Source: Patellaria atrata CBS 101060 (Eukaryota; Ascomycota; Dothideomycetes; Patellariales; Patellariaceae). Taken from it: DNA of 64,000 bases. A model generated the notes under the pieces. That model was not told the origin of the DNA and searched no databases. It worked only from the letters and a program-made list of their open reading frames with translations. Shown here piece after piece: positions 34,592-44,933 of the stretch (position 1 is its first letter; every line of letters begins with the position of its first letter). The translations under genes and the position numbers were made by a program. The stretch covers positions 62,001 through 126,000 of the forward strand of contig MU006121.1 of the NCBI GenBank assembly GCA_010093705.1, in the 5' to 3' direction.

Positions 34592-36730
34592 CTATATTCG
34601 CCCCTCTACAATGTCCGCCGTAATCTCAAGTCTGCTGTTAAAGGCTCTCGTCCTTTCTAGGAGACCTTTGCTAGCACCTATACTTCCAACTTTCTCAATT
34701 AGATCACTTAACAACACCTCAGTTGCTGAAAGTCCCTCCTCATTTCTATCATCAGCTATCGCTTTTGCCATACCCCTTTTCAGGGCCATTTCCAGATCCC
34801 ACATGCTCTCATTAACCTGATCTCTTTCAGACCAGGCGCTCATCTTCTCCGCTCGGTTCTTTCTGACCGCGTCCATCTTTATCGCGATCTCTTCCCTTTT
34901 TCTCTTTACTTCTAGGAGTTCATCTCTAAGCCTAGCTTTGGCTTTCACAGCGTCTTTGGCTCGATTTTTGAGAGTCTCGCCCGCATCTACTGCTTCAGTT
35001 ATCTCAAATAGACGATCTTCCAATTCAGCTGCGAACGCCTCGACGGTTGCGTGTTTACGTTTGTTCTCCGCGCGTTGGGCAGGAAGGGCTAGTGTCTGCA
35101 ATTGGTTACGGAGTCGATCGGCTTGATTAGCTATAAGTTCAGACGTGATCTGAGTGAGAATATCAACCGGATTTACAGCCGGGAGTCGCTTTTGTAGCAC
35201 GTAGGGATCATGTTGTAATTCGTCGGAGTCAGCATTAGACGCGACCTCGTCGCCTCCTTGCTCAATTTTACTGTGCTTTGAAGGATCGTACGTCCGCCAA
35301 ACTGTGATTGGAACAGAGTCGTGTTTGGATTTACGCCGTTTAGGCTCTCGCTCCTTAGCCTCGTGCGAGGTCGGCCTAGTTGTAACTCTTATCTTGGTAC
35401 TTGCCGGCTTAGCTGAGGTTGACTTCGGCTTTGCCTGAGATTTCAATCCTTTTACTGCATCTTCACCAGCTCGTAAGATTTTGTTCTGTGTCTTCGACTC
35501 CAAGAGCGGAAGCCGTGCAGCCCGCGGTGCCTGGCCCGGGTTTTGGTGCATATTAGGTTTGGAAATATCATCTTGCGCTCTTATATCCTTCGCAGGATCT
35601 CTAATCTCGTCCGTTTTGCTCAAATTTGGCCTCTTCGTTTTGTTTTGAAGTTGTTTATTTCTCGTAACTCGTTCTTGGATAGGTGATAACTCGTCAATTT
35701 CCTCTTGCTCGACCCCGGGGTCAGGAATGATCTCATTGGTTTTATCTCCAATAGAATGACGGTATCCCTCTGAATTCTGTGTTGCCGTGATCCCTAATCC
35801 GTGTATAGCTAAGACAGAGGTGGGGAAATTGACTACGTTCGTTTTCTTAGTTGAAGACCTCTCTATCCTTCTACTGGAACTCAAACTTTTATTTGATTGA
35901 GTGATTACGGCTCGTGTGTTCCCGACAAGTTCATCTTGCTCGAGTGATGCGACGTCGGTTTCAGGAGTTGATGGTTTATCCGCTGATGTTTCGGGAAGGA
36001 CGTCCGTGGGTATATGCGCCCTTGCTTCGGCCAGACTCTTCCGCGTGGATCCATCAACAAGATTATCGGCTAATTTACTCAGTCCTTCTAGTTCGTCATT
36101 TTCGATGACTGGATTGTTGCTTTGCAACAAAGCGAAGGAAGTCGGCAGGGCCGGGACGTAATTCTGTGGTTCCTCAGTCACCTCTTCGCCTATATTCGTA
36201 AGGCGGTGAGTCCCTATATCATCCACATCCACATTCTTTGGTCCCTTTCTCTTCCTTTTTTTTGTAGGAACCGGTGTGACGAGGGAGTCCTCTGATGCGG
36301 AGGATGGTGTGGAGCCTACCCTGGAACTACTACGCGTTGTACGTGTGCTTCCGGGCGGGTTAGCACTCGCGCTGCGAGTTGAGCGCCTCAAGATAGTTGT
36401 CGGTGTCTTTCTAGCGGACAGTTCTGCTTTTGAAGGTTGGGGGGTCTTGCGAGTTGATCTTTGAGGCGGGAGGGCGGATTGTGGTGTTTGACGTGACGAT
36501 CTCCGCGGTTGTAATGGCGCAGGAGGAGCGCCGAACGTGAAGCCAAATGCTGCATTAGTAATTTCGCGAGTCCTGGCGGATCGATGTTAGATTTCGTGTT
36601 TACTCTTATTTGCGATATCTTCTGACATACCCAGCCCCGCGAACGCGGGCTTGCCGGCGTTCTTGTCGATCTGGCGGGCATTAGTATCGTTTAAGGGTTC
36701 AAAGAAGAGTTGAATACCTCTTGTATCCAT
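34592..36730 (-). CDS. AME1: Inner kinetochore protein Ame1/CENP-U
   Basis: Three exons: 36730-36718, 36670-36631 and 36572-34592, 677 residues; the first exon is only 13 nt and its intron has a clear ACTAAT branch site. Ame1 with Okp1 forms the CENP-U/Q part of the CCAN that links centromeric nucleosomes to the Mis12 complex. The N-terminus (MDTRDRQERRQARVRGAG, then TREITNAAFGFTFGAPPAPL) is conserved in filamentous fungi. A long basic, disordered middle follows. The Ame1 domain starts near VPITVWRTYDPSK and NPVDILTQITSELI and runs as a coiled coil (HATVEAFAAELEDRLFEITE, then REEIAIKMDAVRKNRAEK). It is divergent from the Cx9C gene. The micro-exon start is inferred; without it the conserved N-terminus cannot be read in frame. 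Confidence 0.85.
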
Positions 36731-36921
36731 AGAAATGTGGTTATTATTTAAAATTGGTGGTTTGTCGCGTCAGTGGACGGCAGTGTTTGGCTGTGGGGGA
36801 TGTTTTATCAAGGTGACGCGATGTTTGACTGAGGTGGAAGCCAAGACCCTCGACTTCGAACTTGGAGAACCCTCGGCCTCAACGTGCATTTCGCACCACC
36901 GAGTGCTATTCATAAGTCACA
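36731..36921. promoter_or_regulatory. Shared promoter, AME1 / Cx9C gene
   Basis: Only 191 bp separate the two divergent starts. It contains two GACGGCAGTG/GACGCGATG-like GC stretches and no TATA box. A compact bidirectional promoter is likely. Confidence 0.45.
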
Positions 36922-37956
36922 ATGGGATGGTTATGGGATTCGACAAAACAGTCCAAAGCGAGTCAGGACCCGGTTAAGGCTCTCGATCCTTCTCTCCAAG
37001 AATTCTTGACGAAAGAGTCCCCTTCGGCGTACACACCCTCCACTCCAGCACCTCCTTCACCACCACCGACAGTCAAACCCATTGAATTTACGAAACCCCC
37101 TCAATCGGATACCTCAAATTCACCACCCGTAGTGCCTCGCGAGTCCCTGTTCCAGGATGGTCGCTACGCCCATCTTTGGAAAGGCTATGAATCCCTAAGC
37201 ACTGTTGAAGGCAGGGGCAAAAGTGATAATGAAAAGCTGAAAGACGTAGTGGATGCGTACAATGATCGCAAAGTTACAATAGGCCGACTAGCACAGGAAA
37301 ATTGTGCCCTAGAGATGACCGTATTAAATGAATGCTGGAAGAGCTGGACCATAAGGGACAAGCTGACCCTGTGTCGGACGGAACAGAGGTCAATGAACAG
37401 GTGCTTCGAGATGCAAAGCAAGTTCATGAAAGCTTTAGGATATATGAGCATGGTGCACAGCACAGAAGAGGATAGAGAGAGGATTCAGATGCACGCAGAC
37501 AAATTATATCATCAGATGCTAGAGCAGGAAAGAATAGTGCGCGAAGCAGAAGAAAAGGGGTTACCCAGTCCGGAGTTTAAGCCTGTCATGTCGAAGGAGA
37601 ATATTGCGGTCGTAATGGGACTAAGAAAGACGGAAGACGCGACCATCGCAGCCGGTCCAGCGAGATCAAAGTTGAACATACCCGACTCTGCGGTAGCCGA
37701 AATGGACGTCGGCAGTCCACTACTGCCTGGAATAGCTCCCGAGAGGAGAAGAGAGTTTTTCAAATCCTTGGAGGGCAAGTCAGTAGAGGAGAGGGAACTG
37801 GAGATCAGAGCAATGGAACAAGAAGTTGCAACTGTAAACGTTCTCAGCAAAGGCGTCAGCGATATTCTCTCCGAGGAAAAGAAAGCGAGAGAAGAACGTA
37901 TTGCTGCTGGCAAGGCTGGTGTGGGCGATTATATCAAAAAGTGGTGGGGTTGGTGA
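36922..37956 (+). CDS. Twin-Cx9C (CHCH-type) protein with long tails
   Basis: Single exon, 344 residues. The key feature is a twin Cx9C pair: Cys128/Cys138 and Cys151/Cys161 (CALEMTVLNEC and CRTEQRSMNRC), with 12 residues between the pairs. Such helix-loop-helix domains are oxidised by Mia40 in the mitochondrial intermembrane space. It is preceded by a proline-rich stretch (PSTPAPPSPPPTVKP) and followed by a long helical charged region ending YIKKWWGW. It is much longer than Cmc1/Cox17-type proteins. The N-terminus MGWLWDSTK could be myristoylated (Gly2) or an amphipathic start. Intermembrane-space location is inferred from the cysteine spacing; the molecular job is unknown. Confidence 0.8.
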   Translation: MGWLWDSTKQSKASQDPVKALDPSLQEFLTKESPSAYTPSTPAPPSPPPTVKPIEFTKPPQSDTSNSPPVVPRESLFQDGRYAHLWKGYESLSTVEGRGKSDNEKLKDVVDAYNDRKVTIGRLAQENCALEMTVLNECWKSWTIRDKLTLCRTEQRSMNRCFEMQSKFMKALGYMSMVHSTEEDRERIQMHADKLYHQMLEQERIVREAEEKGLPSPEFKPVMSKENIAVVMGLRKTEDATIAAGPARSKLNIPDSAVAEMDVGSPLLPGIAPERRREFFKSLEGKSVEERELEIRAMEQEVATVNVLSKGVSDILSEEKKAREERIAAGKAGVGDYIKKWWGW

Positions 37957-38981
37957 TTGTACGAAAGTACAGTACAGGTAGATAATAGATGGCTTGTTAG
38001 GGAGCATCAAAATTCTAGCATTGTTTGCATTGGGCATTCCTGGGGCAGTTTCTGCGATTGGATTTTCGCTCATAGTACTGTTGTACTATACCGGTATGAG
38101 AATAGAGCGTTTACTGTAAGTTATCCATCTATCTTGACTGATAGGCGAGCCCTTGTACGTTGGTTGCTTTTGGAGGCAGGATATCAACTCGATAGTATTC
38201 CCACTACTGGTTTCTGCACGGGGATGTAGTATATAAGTAGGTAAGTTGGAAATAGGAGCAAAGGAGCGTCAGCCCTGTGCTGTCTGGACTGTTCAGTCAA
38301 GCTGAAGCCGACAAACTAGCTTTTGTCGTACTGTCAGTAGTCCATACATACTGTGCTCTACTGTGCTGTGCTGTGCTGTATTGCACATATAGCGATAATG
38401 GGTCACCTCATAATTTACCTTAAGGGTAGTGTCCAGGTTGGATGTGAGGTAGGGATTTGTAAGGTATACAGTCAACTTATGTAACATTGATGCAAAAATA
38501 GAAATACCCAAAGGGATATTTTACATTACGTTACGTTACGGATACGGAGGCTGAAAGGTGACTTGACCCCTTTTGGAACAGCTGATTCTCTCCAAGTCTC
38601 CAAGTCTCCTCAAGACTTTTCATCAGCTCCCAAGAACGCAAGAAACGTCTCAAAGGAATTCCCTATATCCCATTTCCCAGCAGCAAAGTTATTAACAATA
38701 CCATCTCATTCAGCCGCAGTCCTCCATTTCTACGACTGTAGACTGCACAGCACAGCATACAAAGCCTGTCCCCACCCGAAAGAATACATTCCACAACTGT
38801 CCCATCTTTCCCTCCCAACAAGTGCACTGTTTCAGGAGTGTCGTTGACATAACAACACACGTCTCAAGATGAGTGTAAGCTAACCCTCGCCCTCTTCACA
38901 CTTTCCATATCACTCCGACCTCACAAAATCTGCAACTTTTAACCTTCATATTCTACACCGAAATAACTTACTAAAATCGTC
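37957..38981. other. Intergenic
   Basis: About 1 kb without a gene. Contains an imperfect (CTGTG)n tract at 38358-38380 and ATTACGTTACGTTACGG near 38525. The last 150 bp are C/T-rich leader of the syntaxin gene. Confidence 0.5.
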
Positions 38982-40027
38982 ATGGCACAACAGTACGGGT
39001 ACAACCAAGGGGGCTATGGCCAGAGCAATCCCTACGACCAGCGAACAGACTATGGCGGCTATGATAACTATAACACTCAAGGTAGGCCAATGCTACTCTC
39101 TACAGTACTTATGTGAGAGACGTCTAATATACTCTTGAATAGGGGGACGCGATGTAGAAATGCAACCCTTGAACGATCAAAATCCCTTCGCCAGCAAAGA
39201 CGACCCAAACGCCGTACTCAACGAATGCCAGGACATCGACCGTGCCGTGGACGAGCTGGAGTCCCGCCTTCAATCTCTCCGTCAGCAGCAAGATGACTTC
39301 CTCAACGATCGGGGCAGCGAGAGGCAGGTCAGCCGTATGGGTGACGACATCATGGATGCGTACCGCGCTCTGGGTCAGCGTTTGAAGAAGGTTAAGTCTC
39401 GACACGATTCTGGAAGCCCACGCAACGCGCCGCAGGTCGGCAGGGTCGACAGGAGATTGAAGAAAGCCATCAATGAATATCAGAAGGTCGAAAGTGACTT
39501 TAGAAGGAGGATGCAGGAGCAACAAGCCAGACAATATAGGATCGTTCGTCCAGATGCCTCCGAAGAGGAAGTTAGACAAGCGTGCGAGGAACCGAATCAG
39601 CAAATTTTCAGTCAAGCGGTATGTCTTACTCTTTATATGTACTCATCGATTCGCTTCAGTCGTTCTAACAGCATGGATGTAGCTCATGCAATCCGATCGC
39701 CGGGGTCAAGCTCAATCTACTCTCAACGCTGTACGAGACCGACATAACGCCATCCAGAAGATTGAGCAGCAAATGATCGAGCTCGCGCAACTCTTCCAAG
39801 ACCTCGACCAGATTGTTCAGGAGCAAGAACCCATGGTCGAGAACATCGAGATGAAGGGTGAAGAAGTACATGACAATATGGTTAAAGCTAATGTCGAGAT
39901 GACCGGTGCTGTCGACAAGGCCCGCAGCGCTCGTCGCAAGAAGTGGTGGTGCTTCTGGATCTCAGTACTTATCCTCATCATCATTATCGTCGTCGTCGTT
40001 GTCGTCGTTCTCATCAACAGGAAATAA
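38982..40027 (+). CDS. Plasma-membrane syntaxin, Sso1/Sso2 type
   Basis: Three exons: 38982-39081, 39143-39618 and 39683-40027, 306 residues. This Qa-SNARE pairs with Sec9 and Snc at the plasma membrane during exocytosis. A Gln/Gly/Tyr-rich N-terminus (MAQQYGYNQGGYGQSNPYDQ) leads to the Habc bundle (about 50-190, with NECQDIDRAVDELESRLQSL). The SNARE motif lies at about 205-265 (RHNAIQKIEQQMIELAQLFQ, then DLDQIVQEQEPMVENIEMKG), with the zero-layer Gln inside the second stretch. The basic linker ARSARRKKWWCFW precedes a single C-terminal transmembrane helix rich in Ile and Val, ending NRK. Length and layout are typical. Confidence 0.94.
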
Positions 40028-40603
40028 AGAAAACAGAAAGTTTCCAGCTTGTTCTTTAACACCTCTCTATCCGACTCTAAACTGTCTCTCTACTATTACC
40101 AATTACCAGCGTCGTTTTACTTGCGGTCGGATCACAATACATGTAAAGTATCCATCTCATCAGCAGTTGATCCCTAGGTTGGACATACCCCAAATCTCCT
40201 TTTTGTATCCTTCTGTGCCCCTTTAGACTTTTCCTGAGAAATTGCTGACGGTGAGAGTTACATTCTATTCTAGTCAAGGGCGTGGTGGAGGCGTTTTCAT
40301 CCTTGGGATTCTGCTTTGGCTATATCCTGGCACGGATACATGTAGTAACTGCTCTAATACAAAAAATTAAGCTTTCTTTTTTCTTTTCATTCCCAAACCG
40401 GCAGCTGAGATTACGCATTCACAGTTCTATGATGCCATTTATGGAACTAATCGATTTTTACAAAGTTCAGCAGCGGGTATATTCCGATACTCCGTTCCAT
40501 GCTGTGTCATGCCGTGAGATGCACCTCCGACATTCGTATTCTATACAAGTACATTTTCCCAATCCTCAGTAAGGACTCACCATCCCATAACATCATCCCG
40601 GAG
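40028..40603. other. Intergenic between convergent genes
   Basis: 3' flanks of the syntaxin gene and of the minus-strand ZZ/EF-hand gene. No gene or repeat recognised. Confidence 0.55.
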
Positions 40604-43600
40604 TTAGAAGGTCGCAATCTCCAACCAGCCCTCGATGAACCCCAACGGCCCTGTCCTACCTCCGTTCTCCTTGTATATCTTCTCAAACTCCTGCCAGCTT
40701 AGCTTTCCTCCACCACCACGCAATCTGGATTCACGCTCAACTTCTTCAAGGAAGACCAACCGCTTCAGCCTGGTCTCATCGGGCGGAGTTTGATGGTCAT
40801 TCCGCCGCTCATGAGCAGTCTTCAAGTGAGTAGAACGCTCCCGGAGCTGAGCTGCGGGTTCTGGGATGCCATTTTCCTGTGCTGGATGACTGTATTCTCG
40901 GAGCGCTCTCATCATGTCTGGGCTCATCATAGGGTAACGTACAGTGTTATGTGCACGGCCTCGCGGGCGAAGACGAGGCCAGGAGGTAGTCTCAGGTTGA
41001 ATATCTGATTCTGGTTGTTGCTCGAGGTCTGTCAAGCTGTTAGGGCGAAACTGTGGCATCGTGGGATCTCTTTGCTCGAGGCCGGCGTTATGCTGCGAGA
41101 AATGTGCGGGAGAAGCCTGGGGTTGCGCGGAACTTGAGGCTGGAGCCGGCGCGCCAGGTTGCAACGCCCCTCTGCGAGGTTGTATTTCGTTGGACCTCTC
41201 ATGGCTGGTCAATTCTTGCATCCCCTGAATATCGCCCTCTCTAGCGTCTCTTGCTGCAAGGAACTCATTCATCCACACAGCGGCTTCAGGATTTGTTGAG
41301 ATACGAAAAAACCCATTGTTCTCTATCGATGTAGATAGAAATTCTACCCCATCAGTAGTGGCATCACGTACTAGCTCATCGCTCAATGGCATGAGAGACT
41401 CTCCATTGTCTTCTTGCGATGTTGGTGCGGCCGGTGGTTCATGTTCAGTCTCGTACGCGGTAACTCCAACGAGTGTCAGCAATTCGTAGGCCGTGTCGAC
41501 GACATCCTCCTCGCTGATGGAGCCATGGACTAGCAAGGTCAATATCTCTCCCGCAGTTTCAGTATTCAACCCAATACGCTGTTTAGCATGATCTTTAAGT
41601 CGCTTTTTCAACGCATTCACGAAGTCCTCCAGGTCAAGCTCAGCGCGCGAGATGGCTTCAGCCAGAGACGGATAGTCCTCACGAAGATATTCCATTAACA
41701 GTTTGCGAGCCATATCTTCGTCTTGTAGCGCTGCCTTTATAGATTCGTCTTGAGCGTGCATATCAGCCTGTAGGGTACTTTCCTTCTGCTGTCCACTGTA
41801 TTCGCTAATCTTACTTCGATATGTCCGCCGTTCTTGTTTTGTCACTTTAACTTCCACAGCAAGATCCTCTTTTTCCCGAAAGAGTGTATCTAATAGTTCA
41901 TTGAGCCCCTGTTGAGTGACTTGATACAAGACGTCTTTGCCAAGATCCCGCTCAGCTTCCGGTATCTCATAGCCGCCCCATCGTTCGTTCATCGGCCGCG
42001 AAGATGTCGACGCGTTGGACCTAGTTTCGAACTCCAAGTCATCCTGGAAGCGTACTTTTGAGGAGGATCTCGACCTGGGGGATATTTGCCGTGAGCTAAC
42101 GTTTCTGCTATCAGTTTCGGCACCACCAGCGAGGGATCCTATCACTTCATCATCGTCTTCGCTCTCATCCTCATCCTCATCAGTCTCATTTTCGAATCCA
42201 GGAGGTGGTGAAAGCCCTTCTTCCTCATCAACGTAAAATTCTCGCCGTAGCCAACGTTTCTCAATAGCATCGTCGTTACTATCATCTTCAGCTGAACCTA
42301 GAGATCCGCCAGTTCGCGCGGACTCAGCTCGCCTGATGATTTCTGCGCGGGTGACAGTCTCATCGACGTTCTCGAAGGTGACACCAGAATATGTCCATTT
42401 CTCATCGCCGTACCGTCCAATTGATTTGCCAATTATGGGCCTAGACGGGTCACCTGGAGGGATTATATCCGCGAAAGCAGAGCTCAACGGTTGGCTGGAT
42501 AGGACTACATTCATGGCCCCTGCGGCAGAGAGCTCGTCTTGCTGACACATGATGGCCTCTCTCGTGATCTCTCTTTGAAGCGCGAAGTTGGCTCTGAAGA
42601 TGCGCAGAAAATCTCTTCGAGACACCAAGCCATCACCGTCGAGATCATAGCCGTTGTATATTTTCCTCAACTTCTTGTTTGGTTGACGAGACTGTAGGAC
42701 GGACAATGTAGTCAGAAATTCGGAGAAGCCGATATAGTTGTCAGCGTTTGAGTCATAGAGCGAGAAAGCACGGTCATAAATGAGGTTAGGAATGGGCGGC
42801 ATCGAAGCGTAGAAATGGGCGAAAGATTTATCAAACGCCTTTCTATCGATAGCACCGCGTAGTCCATCCGGATCGGCCTCCCAGATAGTGTTAGCTAGAC
42901 AGGTAAATTGGTCCCAGTAAGCGTCAACCTCGGCTGGCTCGAATTTTGTTTCAAAACAGAGACGCTTTTTCACTTCGGCAGGCAAGTATGTCGCCATTAA
43001 TGTAGGCTTACCTGGGTACATGACGGGCTGCGCCTGTCTTGTGCTTGATGGAGCAGGAATTCGGATTTTGTAGAATACGTGAGTTTTGATATGTACACCA
43101 GACGCTTCACAGTCAGAGCAAAGGTCATAGTCCGGGCAATTGGCACATCGCCATCGAACGCCACGGATAGGCTTCATGTCGCAGGCGTTACATGTGACGC
43201 CGCGGTGAACATACCCATCCTGCCTCGCTTGATCTTCCGCTATGTAATACAACATGCTTTTCAAATTTTGGGCATCGGTGCTCTGGCTTTGATCTGGATG
43301 CGGTATCCCGCCCGTTGTCTCCCACGAGACCTCTGTCCCAGCAATAGTCTCCCTACCATCTTGATCGTTTGTACCGTCAACCAACGGCGCGGATGTACTC
43401 TGTTCCCGATTTATAAGTTCGTAGCCGTTCCTGATAGCTTGCCGACTAATACCTCGGCTCTCCAGATAATCTGTTATGTTCGGCACGTCTGGGTCTAGGA
43501 CCATGAAGCGCTGACGATCGGGGTAATTGCTTCGCAGATAGGATCCTACAACAGCGAGCTCGAGTTCATATCTCAAACGCTCAGCCGTCTCATCATCGAC

Positions 43601-43942
43601 GCCATATTGAACTTGCAGCCCTTGTAAGGTTGGAAGGCCTGTGAAGGTCTGTGATATTGGCAAGATCTCTGTGTGCCCGTCGGGAAGAGTGATAGGGACG
43701 TGCCACAAACCGGAATTGTCGTGTAAGAAACTTTCATTTTGTGTTCGATTCTCGGCGGATCGAAGATTGGAAGACCTCTGTCGGCGGGGGCGCTGGATCG
43801 CGTTACTGCGATGCAAGTTTGAACTTGGGTTAGCTGTTTGGAAGGACGTGTAGAAGGAGTAGAAGGTCAAAGCGGCGGCGACACCAACGGTGACATAAAC
43901 GACCGGCCTATAGCGGGCCAGGCTCGATGGAGAGTCAGGCAT
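40604..43942 (-). CDS. Membrane protein with ZZ zinc finger and EF-hands
   Basis: Single exon, 1112 residues. An N-terminal helix (VVYVTVGVAAALTFYSFYT, about 14-32) anchors the protein. Around residue 250 is a ZZ-type zinc finger (VTCNACDMKPIRGVRWRCAN, then CPDYDLCSDCEASG and HIKTH), a peptide-binding fold. It is followed by a Ca2+-binding module: a degenerate EF-hand YDSNADNYIGFSEF near 395 and a canonical one, YDLDGDGLVSRRDF, near 432. Then come acidic low-complexity runs (NETDEDEDESEDDDE), a coiled coil (about 690-820) and a disordered tail. The C-terminus has a conserved LSWQEFEKIYKENGG block. The ZZ plus EF-hand order recalls dystrophin-like proteins, but the anchor and tail are fungal. 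Function is unknown; calcium-dependent scaffolding is a guess. Confidence 0.82.
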   Translation of the reverse strand: MPDSPSSLARYRPVVYVTVGVAAALTFYSFYTSFQTANPSSNLHRSNAIQRPRRQRSSNLRSAENRTQNESFLHDNSGLWHVPITLPDGHTEILPISQTFTGLPTLQGLQVQYGVDDETAERLRYELELAVVGSYLRSNYPDRQRFMVLDPDVPNITDYLESRGISRQAIRNGYELINREQSTSAPLVDGTNDQDGRETIAGTEVSWETTGGIPHPDQSQSTDAQNLKSMLYYIAEDQARQDGYVHRGVTCNACDMKPIRGVRWRCANCPDYDLCSDCEASGVHIKTHVFYKIRIPAPSSTRQAQPVMYPGKPTLMATYLPAEVKKRLCFETKFEPAEVDAYWDQFTCLANTIWEADPDGLRGAIDRKAFDKSFAHFYASMPPIPNLIYDRAFSLYDSNADNYIGFSEFLTTLSVLQSRQPNKKLRKIYNGYDLDGDGLVSRRDFLRIFRANFALQREITREAIMCQQDELSAAGAMNVVLSSQPLSSAFADIIPPGDPSRPIIGKSIGRYGDEKWTYSGVTFENVDETVTRAEIIRRAESARTGGSLGSAEDDSNDDAIEKRWLRREFYVDEEEGLSPPPGFENETDEDEDESEDDDEVIGSLAGGAETDSRNVSSRQISPRSRSSSKVRFQDDLEFETRSNASTSSRPMNERWGGYEIPEAERDLGKDVLYQVTQQGLNELLDTLFREKEDLAVEVKVTKQERRTYRSKISEYSGQQKESTLQADMHAQDESIKAALQDEDMARKLLMEYLREDYPSLAEAISRAELDLEDFVNALKKRLKDHAKQRIGLNTETAGEILTLLVHGSISEEDVVDTAYELLTLVGVTAYETEHEPPAAPTSQEDNGESLMPLSDELVRDATTDGVEFLSTSIENNGFFRISTNPEAAVWMNEFLAARDAREGDIQGMQELTSHERSNEIQPRRGALQPGAPAPASSSAQPQASPAHFSQHNAGLEQRDPTMPQFRPNSLTDLEQQPESDIQPETTSWPRLRPRGRAHNTVRYPMMSPDMMRALREYSHPAQENGIPEPAAQLRERSTHLKTAHERRNDHQTPPDETRLKRLVFLEEVERESRLRGGGGKLSWQEFEKIYKENGGRTGPLGFIEGWLEIATF

Positions 43943-44933
43943 AAGGTATTCTGGTAAGAGTGGCTATCGAAGATATAGGATCAAGTGAGGAAACTCGACG
44001 AGTTTGCGGAAGTTCGACGTGTATGTAGCACAGCCATCGAAGACGACTTCAAAATTATGTTTGTCAGTAAAGAAAGACAGTTTAAAAAAGAAGCTGAGAA
44101 TCAAGGAGTTGATGAGGGGGAGAATATCTTTGCACCTCTGCACTTATTGTTATCTTGAGGCTCTGCTAGGTCATAACGGTGTTACTTCGGTTGTATCGGT
44201 AAGACTAGCGCGCTTCCGGCTCGCTAGTCTTATTCGGAGTACCGATAGTTCTACCCCGACATCTGATACAAAAAGCCGAGGACGGGGAGCACCTCACCGA
44301 GATTCGGAGTTTCGGAATGGTTGTCGGGTCACTCGGGTGAGAGTAAATATAGGCTTCAACTCGGCTGACGTGCGGTAAAACTCAATTGCACACTGTATAC
44401 ATACAAGTACATACAATACGGTACATATCGTCGTTCTAAATATAGTATTATTATATTCCTTCTTTTCTTGAAAGACCGAGTTTCCTTCAATACCCAATCA
44501 TGTATACATTAGCAAGCCTCAACACTATTAGTCCAGCAGCCACAAGCTGCAATATTCTCTCCTTTAGGCCTTATACGGTAAGCTGTAAGCGTTTATATTT
44601 CTTCTGTCTCATGAACCGAACGATATCTCCAACAAAATCTTTTATTTCCGTTTCATTCCCTAGAGTCACACTTTTTCAGTAGATCTACTGTATTTGATGA
44701 AACCTCAAAAGAATACAAGCTCGTGGGAAATATTCAGTGGAGTGTTTCACGGCATGCGCCACCAATTGAATATTATGTGAGTTATCGTAGAGTCTATCGG
44801 AGAATCCTAATCAATGGAAGTCATCGCGCTGAAAAGCTATAAGAACATACTGTAATCCGCCGTCCACGACGGTGATTTCACTCAAAAAAGAAACCCCAGC
44901 CACTTATACCAAAGTCGCTTTAACACTCCAACT
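43943..44933. other. Intergenic with a strong hairpin
   Basis: No gene recognised in about 1 kb. It contains the inverted repeat at 44194-44247 (listed separately) and alternating TATACATACAAGTACATACA words near 44395-44415. Confidence 0.5.
44194..44247. repeat. Near-palindromic hairpin
   Basis: AAGACTAGCG at 44201-44210 pairs perfectly with CGCTAGTCTT at 44222-44231 over an 11-nt loop. Outside it TATCGGTA (44194-44201) pairs with TACCGATA (44240-44247), with an 8-nt bulge on one side. The result is a two-part stem of about 17 bp. It is not part of any gene seen here. Confidence 0.8.

Noticed and set aside
44004-44378. 124-codon plus-strand frame upstream of the DUF7587-like gene
   Set aside because: It spans the hairpin, which would be unusual in a coding exon, and its translation is random-looking and Arg/Ser-rich.
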